Assembly (NCBI GenBank): GCA_963784135.1
Contig: CAWAQG010000005.1
Span: 68,357 to 132,356 of the forward strand
Source of the DNA: JADFXI01 sp963784135
Lineage (GTDB): Bacteria > Nitrospirota > Thermodesulfovibrionia > Thermodesulfovibrionales > Dissulfurispiraceae
Direction of reading: 5' to 3'
Length of the DNA stretch: 64,000 nucleotides
In this document: positions 42,116 through 50,793 of the stretch, in pieces
Numbering within the stretch: the stretch's first letter is position 1
How the letters are laid out: every line of letters starts with the position of its first letter
Notes under the pieces: generated by a model
Seen by the model: only the letters and a program-made list of their open reading frames with translations
What the model was told of the DNA's origin: nothing
Database searches by the model: none
Program-made: the position numbers and the translations under genes

Positions 42116-43717
42116 CTATTTGGCCTTCAAATTTACATATTTCGCATTATAAATGCCGTCTATTTTCTGTAATTGCTCAAGTATGCCGCCGGTTACAGGC
42201 TCATCTATGTTCAAAATCATCATGGATTCGCCTCCTGCCAGTGCGCGGACTTTTCTTCCTACCTGCATCATGGATATATTAATGTTCTCTTTGCTTAACA
42301 GCGTTGCCACCTGGGCCACCATGCCAGGCTTGTCTTTATGAGGCAGCACCAGCATATGCTCGGCAGGCTCAATACTTGTGTGATAACCATTAATTCCAAG
42401 AATTCTCGGGATATCATTGCCTATAATGGTACCTGTCGTCTTATTTGTTTCTCTGTCCGTAGTCAGGAACACTTTTAACAGACCCAGATAGCTTTCCGAA
42501 TCAGTTGATGCCGACTTCTTGAAGTGTATTCCGCTTTTCTGGGCCAATCTCGGAGCGTTAACATAATTAACTCCCTCACCGCTGCACTCCAAGACCCCTT
42601 TGGTGACCGCTACTACCAACGGAGAGATATCCAGTCCTGCCAGTTCGCCGCAGGCAACTATTTCTATTTCCTGTGCTGCGCCCGTTGTAACTTGTCTCAC
42701 AAGAGATCCAAGGTTTTCAGCGAGTGCCATATAGTGTTTAACAGGTTCAAGCGTTTCCGGCTTCAGGAAAGGAATATTAACAGCGCTTCTTGCAGGCAGG
42801 CCCTGAGACATATCACGGATTTGCTCGGCAACATCAACGGCAACATTTATTTGTGCCTCTTCTGTGCTGGCCCCCAGGTGAGGAGTAAGAACAACCTTGT
42901 CCCCCATCTTCAAAAGTGGAGAACCTTCAACCGGTTCTTTATCAAAAACATCTATAGCAGCCATTTCGACATGGCCGTTTTGTATTGCTTCCGCAAGCTC
43001 AGTCTCGTTAATTATTCCGCCGCGGGCGCAGTTGATTATTTTTACGCCTTTTCTCATTTTGGCTATTGAGTCTTTGTTAATTAAATTAAGGGTATCTTTG
43101 TTTTTAGGAACATGCAAGGTTATAAAATCGGCTGACTTCCAAATATCATCAAGTGATGCAACATAGTATGCGCCTGTCTTTTCCACAATCTCTTTGCCGA
43201 CAAACGGATCATATACCAAAACCTTCATTCCCATCGCCCTGGCAGCAGAAGCCACTCTGCCGCCTACTTTTCCAAAACCGATTACGCCTAATATTTTATT
43301 GAAAATTTCTTTACCTGTCAGCCTGGACCTTTCCCACCTGCCTTCCTTAAGCGAAGCGTCAGCTGCGGGGATATGCCTTGTCATGGCCAACATCATGGCC
43401 ATTGTATGTTCAGCGGCTGAAACAGTATTGCCTTCAGGCGAGTTAATGACAATTATTCCTTTGTCTGTGGCCGCGTCAATATCGACATTATCTACGCCGA
43501 CACCCGCCCTGCCGACTACCTTCAGCCTGTCGGCAGACATAATAATATCCTTAGTGACTTTTGAAGAACTTCTGATCATTAAAGCATCGTAATCTTTAAT
43601 GATCGCCTTGAGCTCTTCAGCACTGACAACGGGTTTATAATCAACCTCACAGGTAGTTTGCAGGATTTTCACCGCAATTTCATTGATATTATCGGTTACC
43701 AATACTTTATAACTCAT
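42116..43717 (-). CDS. serA: D-3-phosphoglycerate dehydrogenase
   Basis: Start set at ATG 43717 (MSYKVLVTDN), six nt after GGGAGGCGGG. 533 residues. NAD-binding GVIGFGKVGGRVASAARAMG, catalytic Arg in INCARGGIINETEL, Glu in DVFDKEPVEG and His in TPHLGASTEEAQ. An ASB domain and a C-terminal ACT domain (HKDKPGMVAQVATLLSKENI) follow, which usually gives serine feedback control. First step of serine synthesis. Confidence 0.96.
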   Translation of the reverse strand: MSYKVLVTDNINEIAVKILQTTCEVDYKPVVSAEELKAIIKDYDALMIRSSSKVTKDIIMSADRLKVVGRAGVGVDNVDIDAATDKGIIVINSPEGNTVSAAEHTMAMMLAMTRHIPAADASLKEGRWERSRLTGKEIFNKILGVIGFGKVGGRVASAARAMGMKVLVYDPFVGKEIVEKTGAYYVASLDDIWKSADFITLHVPKNKDTLNLINKDSIAKMRKGVKIINCARGGIINETELAEAIQNGHVEMAAIDVFDKEPVEGSPLLKMGDKVVLTPHLGASTEEAQINVAVDVAEQIRDMSQGLPARSAVNIPFLKPETLEPVKHYMALAENLGSLVRQVTTGAAQEIEIVACGELAGLDISPLVVAVTKGVLECSGEGVNYVNAPRLAQKSGIHFKKSASTDSESYLGLLKVFLTTDRETNKTTGTIIGNDIPRILGINGYHTSIEPAEHMLVLPHKDKPGMVAQVATLLSKENINISMMQVGRKVRALAGGESMMILNIDEPVTGGILEQLQKIDGIYNAKYVNLKAK

Positions 43718-43767
43718 AATTGACCCGCCTCCCAAAAATTATTCCAGACAAAATTGATGACCTCGAA

Positions 43768-43877
43768 AAAGTCGTCATACCCGCGAAGGCGGGTATCCAT
43801 GTGCAAACAACTATTAAAAAGAATGGATTCCCGTTTTCACCAACAGTAGGTGCTCTTAAGCACGGGTATGACGGCAA
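43768..43877. repeat. GTCATACCCGC-type palindromic repeat pair upstream of serA
   Basis: cgtcatacccgcgaaggcgg then gtatccatg, and aatggattcccg…cacgggtatgacgg, form paired hairpins within the serA upstream region. Same family as 39590-39690 and 48958-49028. Confidence 0.65.
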
Positions 43878-43972
43878 AACACATTTCACAACTTTTTACG
43901 AGTTTTTCAAGACTTAAAGCCCAATAAATTACTATATTAAAGAGTAAGTATTACAGATGCGTTAAGGGCAAA

Positions 43973-45529
43973 TTAATCTTTGGTTAAATTTGACAGTTCC
44001 GTGTTATTCCACCAGCCGCCACCCAGGGCAACAAAGAGGGCAACACTGTCCTGAAACCGCTGGGCCGATGCCTGGAGATAGCCTATCTTCGCCTGATGGT
44101 ATTGACCGTCAGCGATAATCACCTGCAGATAGTTCGCTGTGCCTGCCTGGTAATTTGCCTGCACCAGCCGCAGCGCTTCCTCCGCCGTACTCAGTGCTTG
44201 CGACTGGGCCTGCAAGGTCTCGGCGTCATGTTCCAATGCCCGGAGGGTATCGGCAACCTGGGCAAATGCGCTGAGAACAGTCTGCCTGTAATTGGCCAAA
44301 TACTGATTATAGCCTTCAATAGCTGCCTGCCGCCCGAACCACAAAGTACCGCCATGGAAAAGAGGAGCGGTAACGCCTGCTCCCAAGCCCCATATGCTGC
44401 TGCTCTCCTTAAAAAGATCGCTAAGGTGATTGCTGCTTTGTCCGTAAGCGCCGTTCAGGGTGAAACTCGGGAATAACGCGGCTGTTGCCACCCCAATCTC
44501 AGCAGCAGAACTATGCAATTGCGCCTCAGCCGCAAGAATATCGGGACGCTGACGCACCAACTCCGAGGGCAGGGTCACCGGCAGTTTGACCGGAAGCGTC
44601 AGGTCCGCCCAATTGACTTGCGGCGGGGCATATTGCGCCGGCGTGCGACCTGTCAGTATGGCAAGCAAATCCTCGGTCTGGCTGAGTTTCTGCCGCAGCG
44701 GCGGGAGCGTCGCCTCATCAGCGGCAAGCTGACTGCGGAGGCTGAGCACATTTGAGTAAGGTACAGTGCCGGCTTCCCACTGCGCTTCGGAGATACCGAC
44801 TTGTTCCCTCTCTAAACTTATGACTTGTTCAGCAGCCTTAATCTGTTCTCTGTAGGCCGCTTGCGCAATGATGGCGTTAACAATGTTGCCTGACAAAGTG
44901 AGATAAGTACCCTTAACTTCATAATTTTGGAAATCCACCTGGGCCTGCAGACTCTCCACTGCGCGGCGTTCTCCGCCAAAAACATCGAGGGCGTAACTGA
45001 CAGTCCCCTGAAGCGTAAAAAGATTGAAGATGCCGCCGGCAGTGCGGAGGCCTAAACTGGCCGGTGAGGACTTTTGACGCGCGGCATCAAAACCCGCATT
45101 GAGCTGCGGATAGAAGACCCCGTAACCGGCACGGAGGTTGTCCTGGCTCTGGCGCAAACTGGCCTGCGCCGCCTGCAGTGTCGGGTTGCCTGCGAGGGCA
45201 TCCTTTATCACGGCGTCGAGCCTGGAGGAATTAAAAAGTCGCCACCAGTCTGCGGCGATACTGACGCCCTGCTCAAAAAGCTGGGCCTGACCATCAGCAG
45301 GTATTGTTGCGGCAGGATCTGTCCCATGCGTGTAGCTTTTGACCTGGGGCGGATTGGGACGCACGAAATCCGGCCCCACCGTGCAACCCACTAAAACCAG
45401 GCAATAGGCAATAGGCAATAGGCGACGGGTAAAAACAAAAGGCATAAGACTACAAAAAAAAGTTGGCGCCTTTTTTTTATGCCTTTTGCCCATAGCCTTT
45501 CGCCTATAGCCCATTGCCTGGTCTTTCAT
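43973..45529 (-). CDS. Outer-membrane efflux lipoprotein (NodT/TolC family)
   Basis: An 518-residue ORF with ATG 45529 overlapping the HlyD-like stop (ATGA). The lipobox VLVGC lies at residue 49; starting instead at ATG 45445 (MPFVFTRRLLPIAYCL) gives a normal 21-residue lipoprotein signal. TolC-type features: CTVGPDFVRPNPP, NPTLQAAQASLRQSQDNLRA, SELVRQRPDILAAEAQLHSS, and two OEP repeats. The signal-peptide codons are made of GGCAATAGGC-type repeat. It forms the outer-membrane channel of the exporter with the next three genes. Confidence 0.9.
   Translation of the reverse strand: MKDQAMGYRRKAMGKRHKKKAPTFFCSLMPFVFTRRLLPIAYCLVLVGCTVGPDFVRPNPPQVKSYTHGTDPAATIPADGQAQLFEQGVSIAADWWRLFNSSRLDAVIKDALAGNPTLQAAQASLRQSQDNLRAGYGVFYPQLNAGFDAARQKSSPASLGLRTAGGIFNLFTLQGTVSYALDVFGGERRAVESLQAQVDFQNYEVKGTYLTLSGNIVNAIIAQAAYREQIKAAEQVISLEREQVGISEAQWEAGTVPYSNVLSLRSQLAADEATLPPLRQKLSQTEDLLAILTGRTPAQYAPPQVNWADLTLPVKLPVTLPSELVRQRPDILAAEAQLHSSAAEIGVATAALFPSFTLNGAYGQSSNHLSDLFKESSSIWGLGAGVTAPLFHGGTLWFGRQAAIEGYNQYLANYRQTVLSAFAQVADTLRALEHDAETLQAQSQALSTAEEALRLVQANYQAGTANYLQVIIADGQYHQAKIGYLQASAQRFQDSVALFVALGGGWWNNTELSNLTKD
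45398..45521. repeat. GGCAATAGGC-type palindrome overlapping OMF gene 5' end
   Basis: aggcaataggcaataggc (three tandem words) at 45399-45424 faces gcctatagcccattgcc at 45502-45519, with more words between. The whole tract lies inside the 5' coding region of the efflux lipoprotein. Confidence 0.65.
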
Positions 45530-46611
45530 TTCTCTCCAATATAGACATCCACCAATTGCCCCGGATAAATGCTGACGTTCTTTGGCCTCTCGAACCTGAA
45601 TATCACCGGCAATACCCTCACATCCACCCTTTCGGTCCTTGCATTCGACAATTCAATCTTGGGAGATACATAAGGTTGCATCCTCACATATTGCAGGGGA
45701 ATCCTGATATTGGTGCCCCGTATGAACATTTGCGCGTGCATCTGTGATGCCGGCGGAAGCCTGTGCACGAGTATTTCATCGATATAACACCTGACGCCGA
45801 TAAAGTCCTGCGGCCATCCAATGACAATTGCAGGAGCAGTGCCCTGCGTATATGTATCGTATGTGCCCTGAGGAGAAATATAGCTGCCTGCAGCGGCATT
45901 TATCGAAAGGACCACTCCATCTGCCGGAGCTTTTATGACGTACTTGTCCAATAGGGCCGCCGAAGCCGTGTAGGCTTTTATCAGCGCCTCGTACTGGTTT
46001 TCCTGGTTCCTTATATCATAAATCCAGGCCCCTGACTTGGTGAGTTCGTACTGCTTGCGGGCGACTTCGAGATTCGCTTTTGCGGTTTTGGCGGCATTTT
46101 CCGCATTATCCAAATCGTTCTTACTCACCGATTTGGGATTCAGTTCGTAAGATTTCCTCAGCTTGTCCAATTGGTCTTCAGATGTCTTGAGGCTTGCGGC
46201 GGCAAAATCGACCTGGGCCACGGCAATTTCGAGGTTTTCTTTTCTCGGCTCGGCCTTCAGCTCTTCGAGCAGGGCGAGCGCCGCTTCGGCCTGTGATTTC
46301 TGCTGCTCGACAGTCGCTTTTTGTACGGAACCATCCATAACAAGCAGCGGATCTCCCTTACGCACTTTTTGCCCTTCAGCTGCCGGGATTTTTACCACAA
46401 CTCCAGGCACCTCCGGGTATATATTTATATTCTCGCCATTACTTTGGTAGCTTTCGGTGATGCCATTGGCATAGATGCCTTTTGCATAGGGATTTGAGGC
46501 CGGATTAAACGCCGGGGGCAACGGCTTTTGTTCAGTACCGTATATATACGCGCTTAACAAGCCCATCAGAATGCCTATAGTCGAAAGAGAGAACAATATT
46601 TTATTCCTCAC
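45526..46611 (-). CDS. HlyD-family membrane fusion protein (DevB-like)
   Basis: A 361-residue periplasmic adaptor with N-terminal membrane helix (ILFSLSTIGILMGLLSAYIY). Lipoyl halves are seen at VPGVVVKIPAAEGQKVRKGD and VIKAPADGVVLSINAAAGSY, separated by a long coiled coil (about 95-215). It links the inner-membrane ABC transporter to the outer-membrane channel. Its start overlaps the ATPase gene by 11 nt. Substrate unknown; DevBCA relatives export glycolipids. Confidence 0.9.
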   Translation of the reverse strand: MRNKILFSLSTIGILMGLLSAYIYGTEQKPLPPAFNPASNPYAKGIYANGITESYQSNGENINIYPEVPGVVVKIPAAEGQKVRKGDPLLVMDGSVQKATVEQQKSQAEAALALLEELKAEPRKENLEIAVAQVDFAAASLKTSEDQLDKLRKSYELNPKSVSKNDLDNAENAAKTAKANLEVARKQYELTKSGAWIYDIRNQENQYEALIKAYTASAALLDKYVIKAPADGVVLSINAAAGSYISPQGTYDTYTQGTAPAIVIGWPQDFIGVRCYIDEILVHRLPPASQMHAQMFIRGTNIRIPLQYVRMQPYVSPKIELSNARTERVDVRVLPVIFRFERPKNVSIYPGQLVDVYIGEK

Positions 46612-47305
46612 GTAAGCCTCCTTTTACTATTCCTGTTATCTTGCCATCAGCCATCTTTATTATTCTGTCGGCGTATTCAAATATCCTGTTGTCGTGCGTA
46701 ACAATGATAATACACCGGTTCTCATTCATTATGTTTTTCTTTACAAAATCCACAATTCTTCTTCCGGTTTCTCCATCCAGCGAAGCGGTAGGCTCGTCAA
46801 ATATCATAATGTCAGGGCTGCTGGCTATCGCTCTTGCGATTGCCACCCGCTGCTGCTCCCCCCCGCTTAATTTGACCGGCGTGAGCTGCGCCCGGTCCTT
46901 GAGCCCGACTATTTCCAAATACTTCGCGGCCATGCTTATGGATTCATTCCAATCGAGTTTTTTCAATATAAGAGGAATGGCCGCGTTTTCAACCGTGGTA
47001 AGTTTTGGGAAGAGGTGGTAATCCTGGAACACGAATCCAACCTTGTTCAGTCTGAAATCAGCGATCTGGTCGCTGGTCAAGCTCCAGATTTCTTTGCCCT
47101 CTACTGTCACTGTCCCCGAATTTGGCCTGAGAATTCCCGATATAATGCTCAATAATGTTGTCTTGCCGCTTCCGGACGGGCCTTCTATATACAGCATTTC
47201 ACCAAAGTACGCCTCGAAGCTGACGTCCCTGACAGCGTAAGTTTTGGCTTCGCCCTCTCCAAACCACTTGACAAGCTTGTCCGCCTTCACTGCAAGATCG
47301 GCCAT
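46601..47305 (-). CDS. ABC transporter ATPase (DevA/LolD/MacB-like)
   Basis: A 234-residue ATPase. Walker A GPSGSGKTTLLSI, Q-loop VGFVFQDYHLFPKL, signature KLSGGEQQRVAIARAI, Walker B IMIFDEPTASLDG, H-loop IIIVTHDNR. It energises the FtsX-type permease encoded just upstream (1 nt gap). Confidence 0.93.
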   Translation of the reverse strand: MADLAVKADKLVKWFGEGEAKTYAVRDVSFEAYFGEMLYIEGPSGSGKTTLLSIISGILRPNSGTVTVEGKEIWSLTSDQIADFRLNKVGFVFQDYHLFPKLTTVENAAIPLILKKLDWNESISMAAKYLEIVGLKDRAQLTPVKLSGGEQQRVAIARAIASSPDIMIFDEPTASLDGETGRRIVDFVKKNIMNENRCIIIVTHDNRIFEYADRIIKMADGKITGIVKGGLREE

Positions 47306-47306
47306 T

Positions 47307-48458
47307 TTAACCCCTGAATATGTCGAACGGCTCTATCCTTAACACTTTTCTTACTCCTATATAACTCGATATCGCGGCGATTATCAACACCATCACAAAA
47401 GCAAATGCGAGATTCGTATAGGTTATCATGGCTGCGTAGCTCGGCAGCCTGAGTTTGGCGAAGGCTATTATCAGGGAGGCCAGTCCGACACCCATGCCGT
47501 ATCCGGTGAGAGCAGTGAAAGTAGCCTGGAACAGTATCATGTATACCAGTTCGGACCCTTTGGCCCCTATAGCTTTCAACGCTCCGAACTTTTCGAGGTT
47601 CTCCAGTATAAAGGTATAAAAGGTCTGCCCGGAGATTGACAACCCGACAATAAAACTTATTGCGGTCATTATCATCACGTTTATGCCGAGGCCTGTCTGG
47701 TATTTGTAATACTGGGAAACTTTGTGGATAAATTCATCCTTTGTCAGGGCTTCATAGCCGAGCGCTTGTATCTGCTGTTTGATGTGGACTATATCTGCAG
47801 CGCTCTTTGGTTCTATCAGAATATAAGAAATGGTGAACCTCATCGATGGAATATACTGAATGGCCCTGTAATATGTGGTATACAGTGTCGGAGTTCCGAA
47901 CAGGGAGCCGACATTGACCCGTGCTATACCGACAATAACTCCCCTGTTGTCGTTTATCTCGAATTCGGTGCCGAGCCCGGGGCTTCCGAGTTTGGGATAT
48001 TCAGAATCCTTGACGACAATAAATGAATTTTCGGCATAGATGTCTTCGATGTGTCCCTGAATGAGATTCGGCCTGCCAACGAGACTTGCATCATCCAGCC
48101 CGATGACGGTTACAGCCTGGTAAACGCCTTTCCGGAGTTTCACAAGACCGGAGCCCGAATACAAAGGCACCGCATATTTGACTCCGTTGATGCTCCGTGC
48201 AGCGTCTAATATATAATCCGGCATCGGGATGCTGTTGGCAGGCGTATTCACCGCAGGGTCCATTACCCATATCCTGGCCCCTATATTTATGATCGTGGAA
48301 GATGCCCTGTGCAAAATACCCGCAAACATTGATGTCATCATAACCATCAAAAAGACTGCAAATGTAATTCCGACAAGCAACGCGGCAAACTTCCCTTTGT
48401 CGTTTACCAGCAGTTTAAATGCGATCTTCAGTATCCCTTTCACCGCTTCACCGCTCAT
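47307..48458 (-). CDS. ABC transporter permease, FtsX family (DevC-like)
   Basis: A 383-residue protein with four membrane helices: one near residues 20-45, then three in the C-terminal FtsX domain (VMIMTAISFIVGLSISGQTF; MILFQATFTALTGYGMGVGL; LAFAFVMVLIIAAISSYIGV). The large periplasmic domain lies between. First gene of the permease-ATPase-HlyD-OMF operon, a DevBCA-like tripartite exporter. Confidence 0.92.
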   Translation of the reverse strand: MSGEAVKGILKIAFKLLVNDKGKFAALLVGITFAVFLMVMMTSMFAGILHRASSTIINIGARIWVMDPAVNTPANSIPMPDYILDAARSINGVKYAVPLYSGSGLVKLRKGVYQAVTVIGLDDASLVGRPNLIQGHIEDIYAENSFIVVKDSEYPKLGSPGLGTEFEINDNRGVIVGIARVNVGSLFGTPTLYTTYYRAIQYIPSMRFTISYILIEPKSAADIVHIKQQIQALGYEALTKDEFIHKVSQYYKYQTGLGINVMIMTAISFIVGLSISGQTFYTFILENLEKFGALKAIGAKGSELVYMILFQATFTALTGYGMGVGLASLIIAFAKLRLPSYAAMITYTNLAFAFVMVLIIAAISSYIGVRKVLRIEPFDIFRG

Positions 48459-48569
48459 CTCCTTTGATTTTATCCTGGTAAATTTATACCATAGAACCTG
48501 TAAAAAGGCAAAAAAAAGTCACAGGTTAAGGGGCAGCAGGTCTTCACGCTGTTTTTCAAAGAAGACTAA

Positions 48570-48750
48570 GGGTCTGCGAATAAATAACTTGCACATTGAT
48601 ACATCTCAGCTTCAGGCCATCTTTGTCCAAATCCTCAGTCGCAAAATCCTCAATGTAGCTATGCTACACCTGCGGTTTTGCTCAATCGGATCAGCCAAAT
48701 CTGACCCAACTCTGAGCGTCTGAATGCACAAGTTATTTATTCGCAGACCC
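48570..48750. mobile_element. MITE-like element (181 bp, TAA duplication)
   Basis: The perfect 22-bp terminal repeats begin gggtctgcgaataaataact (48570-48591) and are mirrored at 48729-48750. They are flanked by taa on both sides (48567-48569, 48751-48753). Inside lies a second palindrome, gcaaaatcctcaatgtagc / gctacacctgcggttttgc. No ORF. The TNA-type duplication suggests mobilisation by an IS5-superfamily transposase, not seen in this window. Confidence 0.75.
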
Positions 48751-48907
48751 TAAAAAAGTTACTAACATTTGTCAATAAAGTGTCAGCAACTTCTTAAAAA
48801 TACGCGCACCGGTCTTTGTTGGGACCTGTAATTTGACTTTTATATAGTATCTGATAATATTAAATAAACTGTAATTGAAGCACTAAATCAAGCGGCATGT
48901 TGGATAA

Positions 48908-49058
48908 ATTTTAATGGCTATGCATTTGACACCACTATACCAAACGATAAGTGTATTTTGTCATTCCCGTGGAAACGGGAATCCATTTTTCCAAAGGCCA
49001 ATGGATACCCGCCTTCGCAGGTATGACAGCTGCTGGTGTCAGATGCATAGCCATTTAA
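48908..49058. repeat. Nested palindrome upstream of superoxide dismutase
   Basis: The outer arms aatggctatgcatttgacac (from 48912) and gtgtcagatgcatagccatt (to 49055) pair. Between them sits a GTCATTCCCG…GGGAATCCA / GGATACCCGC…GCAGGTATGAC pair (48958-49028). The structure ends about 20 bp before the ribosome site of the dismutase gene. The rest of the 48459-49091 gap (48459-48566 and 48754-48907) shows no gene. Confidence 0.65.
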
Positions 49059-49091
49059 ATTTTTATACTTCGGATTCCAAAGGAGGACTGT

Positions 49092-49670
49092 ATGTCTTAC
49101 ACTGCAAAGGATTATGGAAAGCTCATCGGCATGGAAGGCTTCAGCGAGACGTTGCTTAAGAACCATTTTACACTTTACCAGGGTTATGTCACTAACACAA
49201 ACAAGGTCCTTGATTCGCTTGCAGCAATGATAAAAGAGGACAAAGGAGGCATGCCTGAGTATGCCGAAATGAAGCGTAGGCTCGGATGGGAATTCAACGG
49301 CATGAGGCTGCATGAGTATTATTTCGAAAATCTCGGCGGCAAGGGAGGCATGCAGAAAAACAGCAAGCTCGCCGCAAAGTTTTCAGAGGATTTCGGGAGC
49401 TATGAGGCGTGGGAGAAGGACTTCAGGGCCACAGGCGCCATGAGAGGCATAGGATGGGCGGTGCTTTACCAGGACATTTCCAATGGCAAACTCATCAATT
49501 TCTGGATAAACGAGCATGATGCCGGACATCCTGCAGGCGGCAACCCAATATTGATAATGGACGTCTTCGAACATGCCTTTATGGTCGATTACGGACTTAA
49601 AAGAGCTGATTATATTGGGGCCTTCTTCAAAAATATCGACTGGAAGACGGTAGAAGCGCGCCTTAAATAG
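49092..49670 (+). CDS. sodB: Superoxide dismutase (Fe/Mn family)
   Basis: A 192-residue protein behind AAAGGAGG. Metal ligands: His in LLKNHFTLYQGYV, His in GMRLHEYYFENL, and the DVFEHAFMVDYG motif (DxWEHAY variant with Phe). Gly/Gln-rich segments fit the family. It removes superoxide in the cytoplasm. The metal cannot be fixed by eye. Presence suggests oxygen exposure in an otherwise anaerobic-looking gene set. Confidence 0.92.
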   Translation: MSYTAKDYGKLIGMEGFSETLLKNHFTLYQGYVTNTNKVLDSLAAMIKEDKGGMPEYAEMKRRLGWEFNGMRLHEYYFENLGGKGGMQKNSKLAAKFSEDFGSYEAWEKDFRATGAMRGIGWAVLYQDISNGKLINFWINEHDAGHPAGGNPILIMDVFEHAFMVDYGLKRADYIGAFFKNIDWKTVEARLK

Positions 49671-49793
49671 GATAATGACGCATGCCGGGTTGAGGACCCA
49701 TCGATGTATTGAAGTGACAAATCAGCCTTATTATGATAAAGTTATTTCAACAGTGAAATGGCTGTAATTTTATCGGGAAGGGAGTATCGGATA

Positions 49794-50288
49794 ATGGCAA
49801 CAGGGAAAGAGGATTTACTGCAGGCGCTTGTTGACGCATACCTGATGGAGAAAGGCACTCGGGAATTCTATGCGCAGGCGGCCGGCAAGTCGATTGCTCC
49901 GGCTGCACGAAGCGCATTCGCGGTGCTTTCTGGCTTGGAAGAAAAGCATATGGAATTCATTCAGTACCTTTATCAGGCTATCATGGAAGACCGTGATGTA
50001 AAGGGTTTTGAAGATTTCAAAGGCAGAAGCAGCTCTCCATTTACGGAGGGCGGCATTCCGGTCAAAGACCTCGAGGCCAAATTGGAAATGGTTTCGATAG
50101 CCGATGATATGGAAGCGATAACCATGGCGCTGGGAATAGAGGGGAAGGCTTATTCTCTCTACTGGCGACTCTCCAGGACCGCTTCCGACAGCAACGCCAG
50201 AATAGTTTTCAAAAGCATGATGGAGCAGGAGATTACTCATATAAGTTACCTCAAAGACATGATGACCCGGATATCGGAAACGGACTAA
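49794..50288 (+). CDS. Ferritin-like / rubrerythrin-type diiron protein
   Basis: Start set at ATG 49794, eight nt after AAGGGAG. 164 residues, four-helix bundle with diiron candidates: MEKGTREFYAQAA, LEEKHMEFIQYL, LGIEGKAYSLYWR, EQEITHISYLKDM. It lacks a rubredoxin domain. Likely an iron or peroxide-handling protein, in keeping with the adjacent dismutase. Confidence 0.85.
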   Translation: MATGKEDLLQALVDAYLMEKGTREFYAQAAGKSIAPAARSAFAVLSGLEEKHMEFIQYLYQAIMEDRDVKGFEDFKGRSSSPFTEGGIPVKDLEAKLEMVSIADDMEAITMALGIEGKAYSLYWRLSRTASDSNARIVFKSMMEQEITHISYLKDMMTRISETD

Positions 50289-50335
50289 GGGCAACGGAAA
50301 ACTGGCTATGGGCAATGGGCGATAGGCTATAGGTC
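50285..50335. repeat. GGCAATGGGC-type word repeat
   Basis: taagggcaacggaaaactgg then ctatgggcaatgggcgatag and gctatagg, between the ferritin-like gene and the next ORF. Same word family as 20121-20200 and 45398-45521. Confidence 0.5.
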
Positions 50336-50368
50336 AAAAAATTCGTCGGAATTTTTCAGGGGGCGATA

Positions 50369-50788
50369 ATGATTTTTGTTGATGACTTTGATGACCGGTT
50401 GAGAAGTCTTGGCAGGGAATTCTTCATTTTTGATATTCAGTATGTGCCCGACATAACAGCCTGGGCAAAACAGAAAAAAATATCGCTGAACGAACCTGCC
50501 CAACCCATGAAGCTGATAACCGGTGAGGACAACCGGCTCGTGATGGTTGTGCAATCCGAGATCCGTGACGAGGTGCTTGACGGCATTATCAACGGTCTGA
50601 GCGTGAGGTGGGCAGTCAGGGATGTTGCTGCGGACATCGCAAAACGGCTTAACAGTATAGAGAAACAGCTTGCCTATTACTTTCTCAAGGAACATGCGCG
50701 GACAAAAAAAGAACTGGACGGAGACGACCTGCTTGAAGATGAGTGGGCGATCAACGAGATGGAGAAATTAGGGTTCTTTCGCAGTTAG
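50369..50788 (+). CDS. Hypothetical protein, 139 aa
   Basis: A 139-residue acidic protein, mixed alpha/beta then helical (DVAADIAKRLNSIEKQLAYY). It contains EDNRLVMVVQSEIRDEVLDG. No motif recognised and no membrane or signal segment. GGGGGCG precedes the ATG. It ends 5 nt before the DUF255 protein, so probably cotranscribed with it. Confidence 0.65.
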   Translation: MIFVDDFDDRLRSLGREFFIFDIQYVPDITAWAKQKKISLNEPAQPMKLITGEDNRLVMVVQSEIRDEVLDGIINGLSVRWAVRDVAADIAKRLNSIEKQLAYYFLKEHARTKKELDGDDLLEDEWAINEMEKLGFFRS

Positions 50789-50793
50789 AGCCA

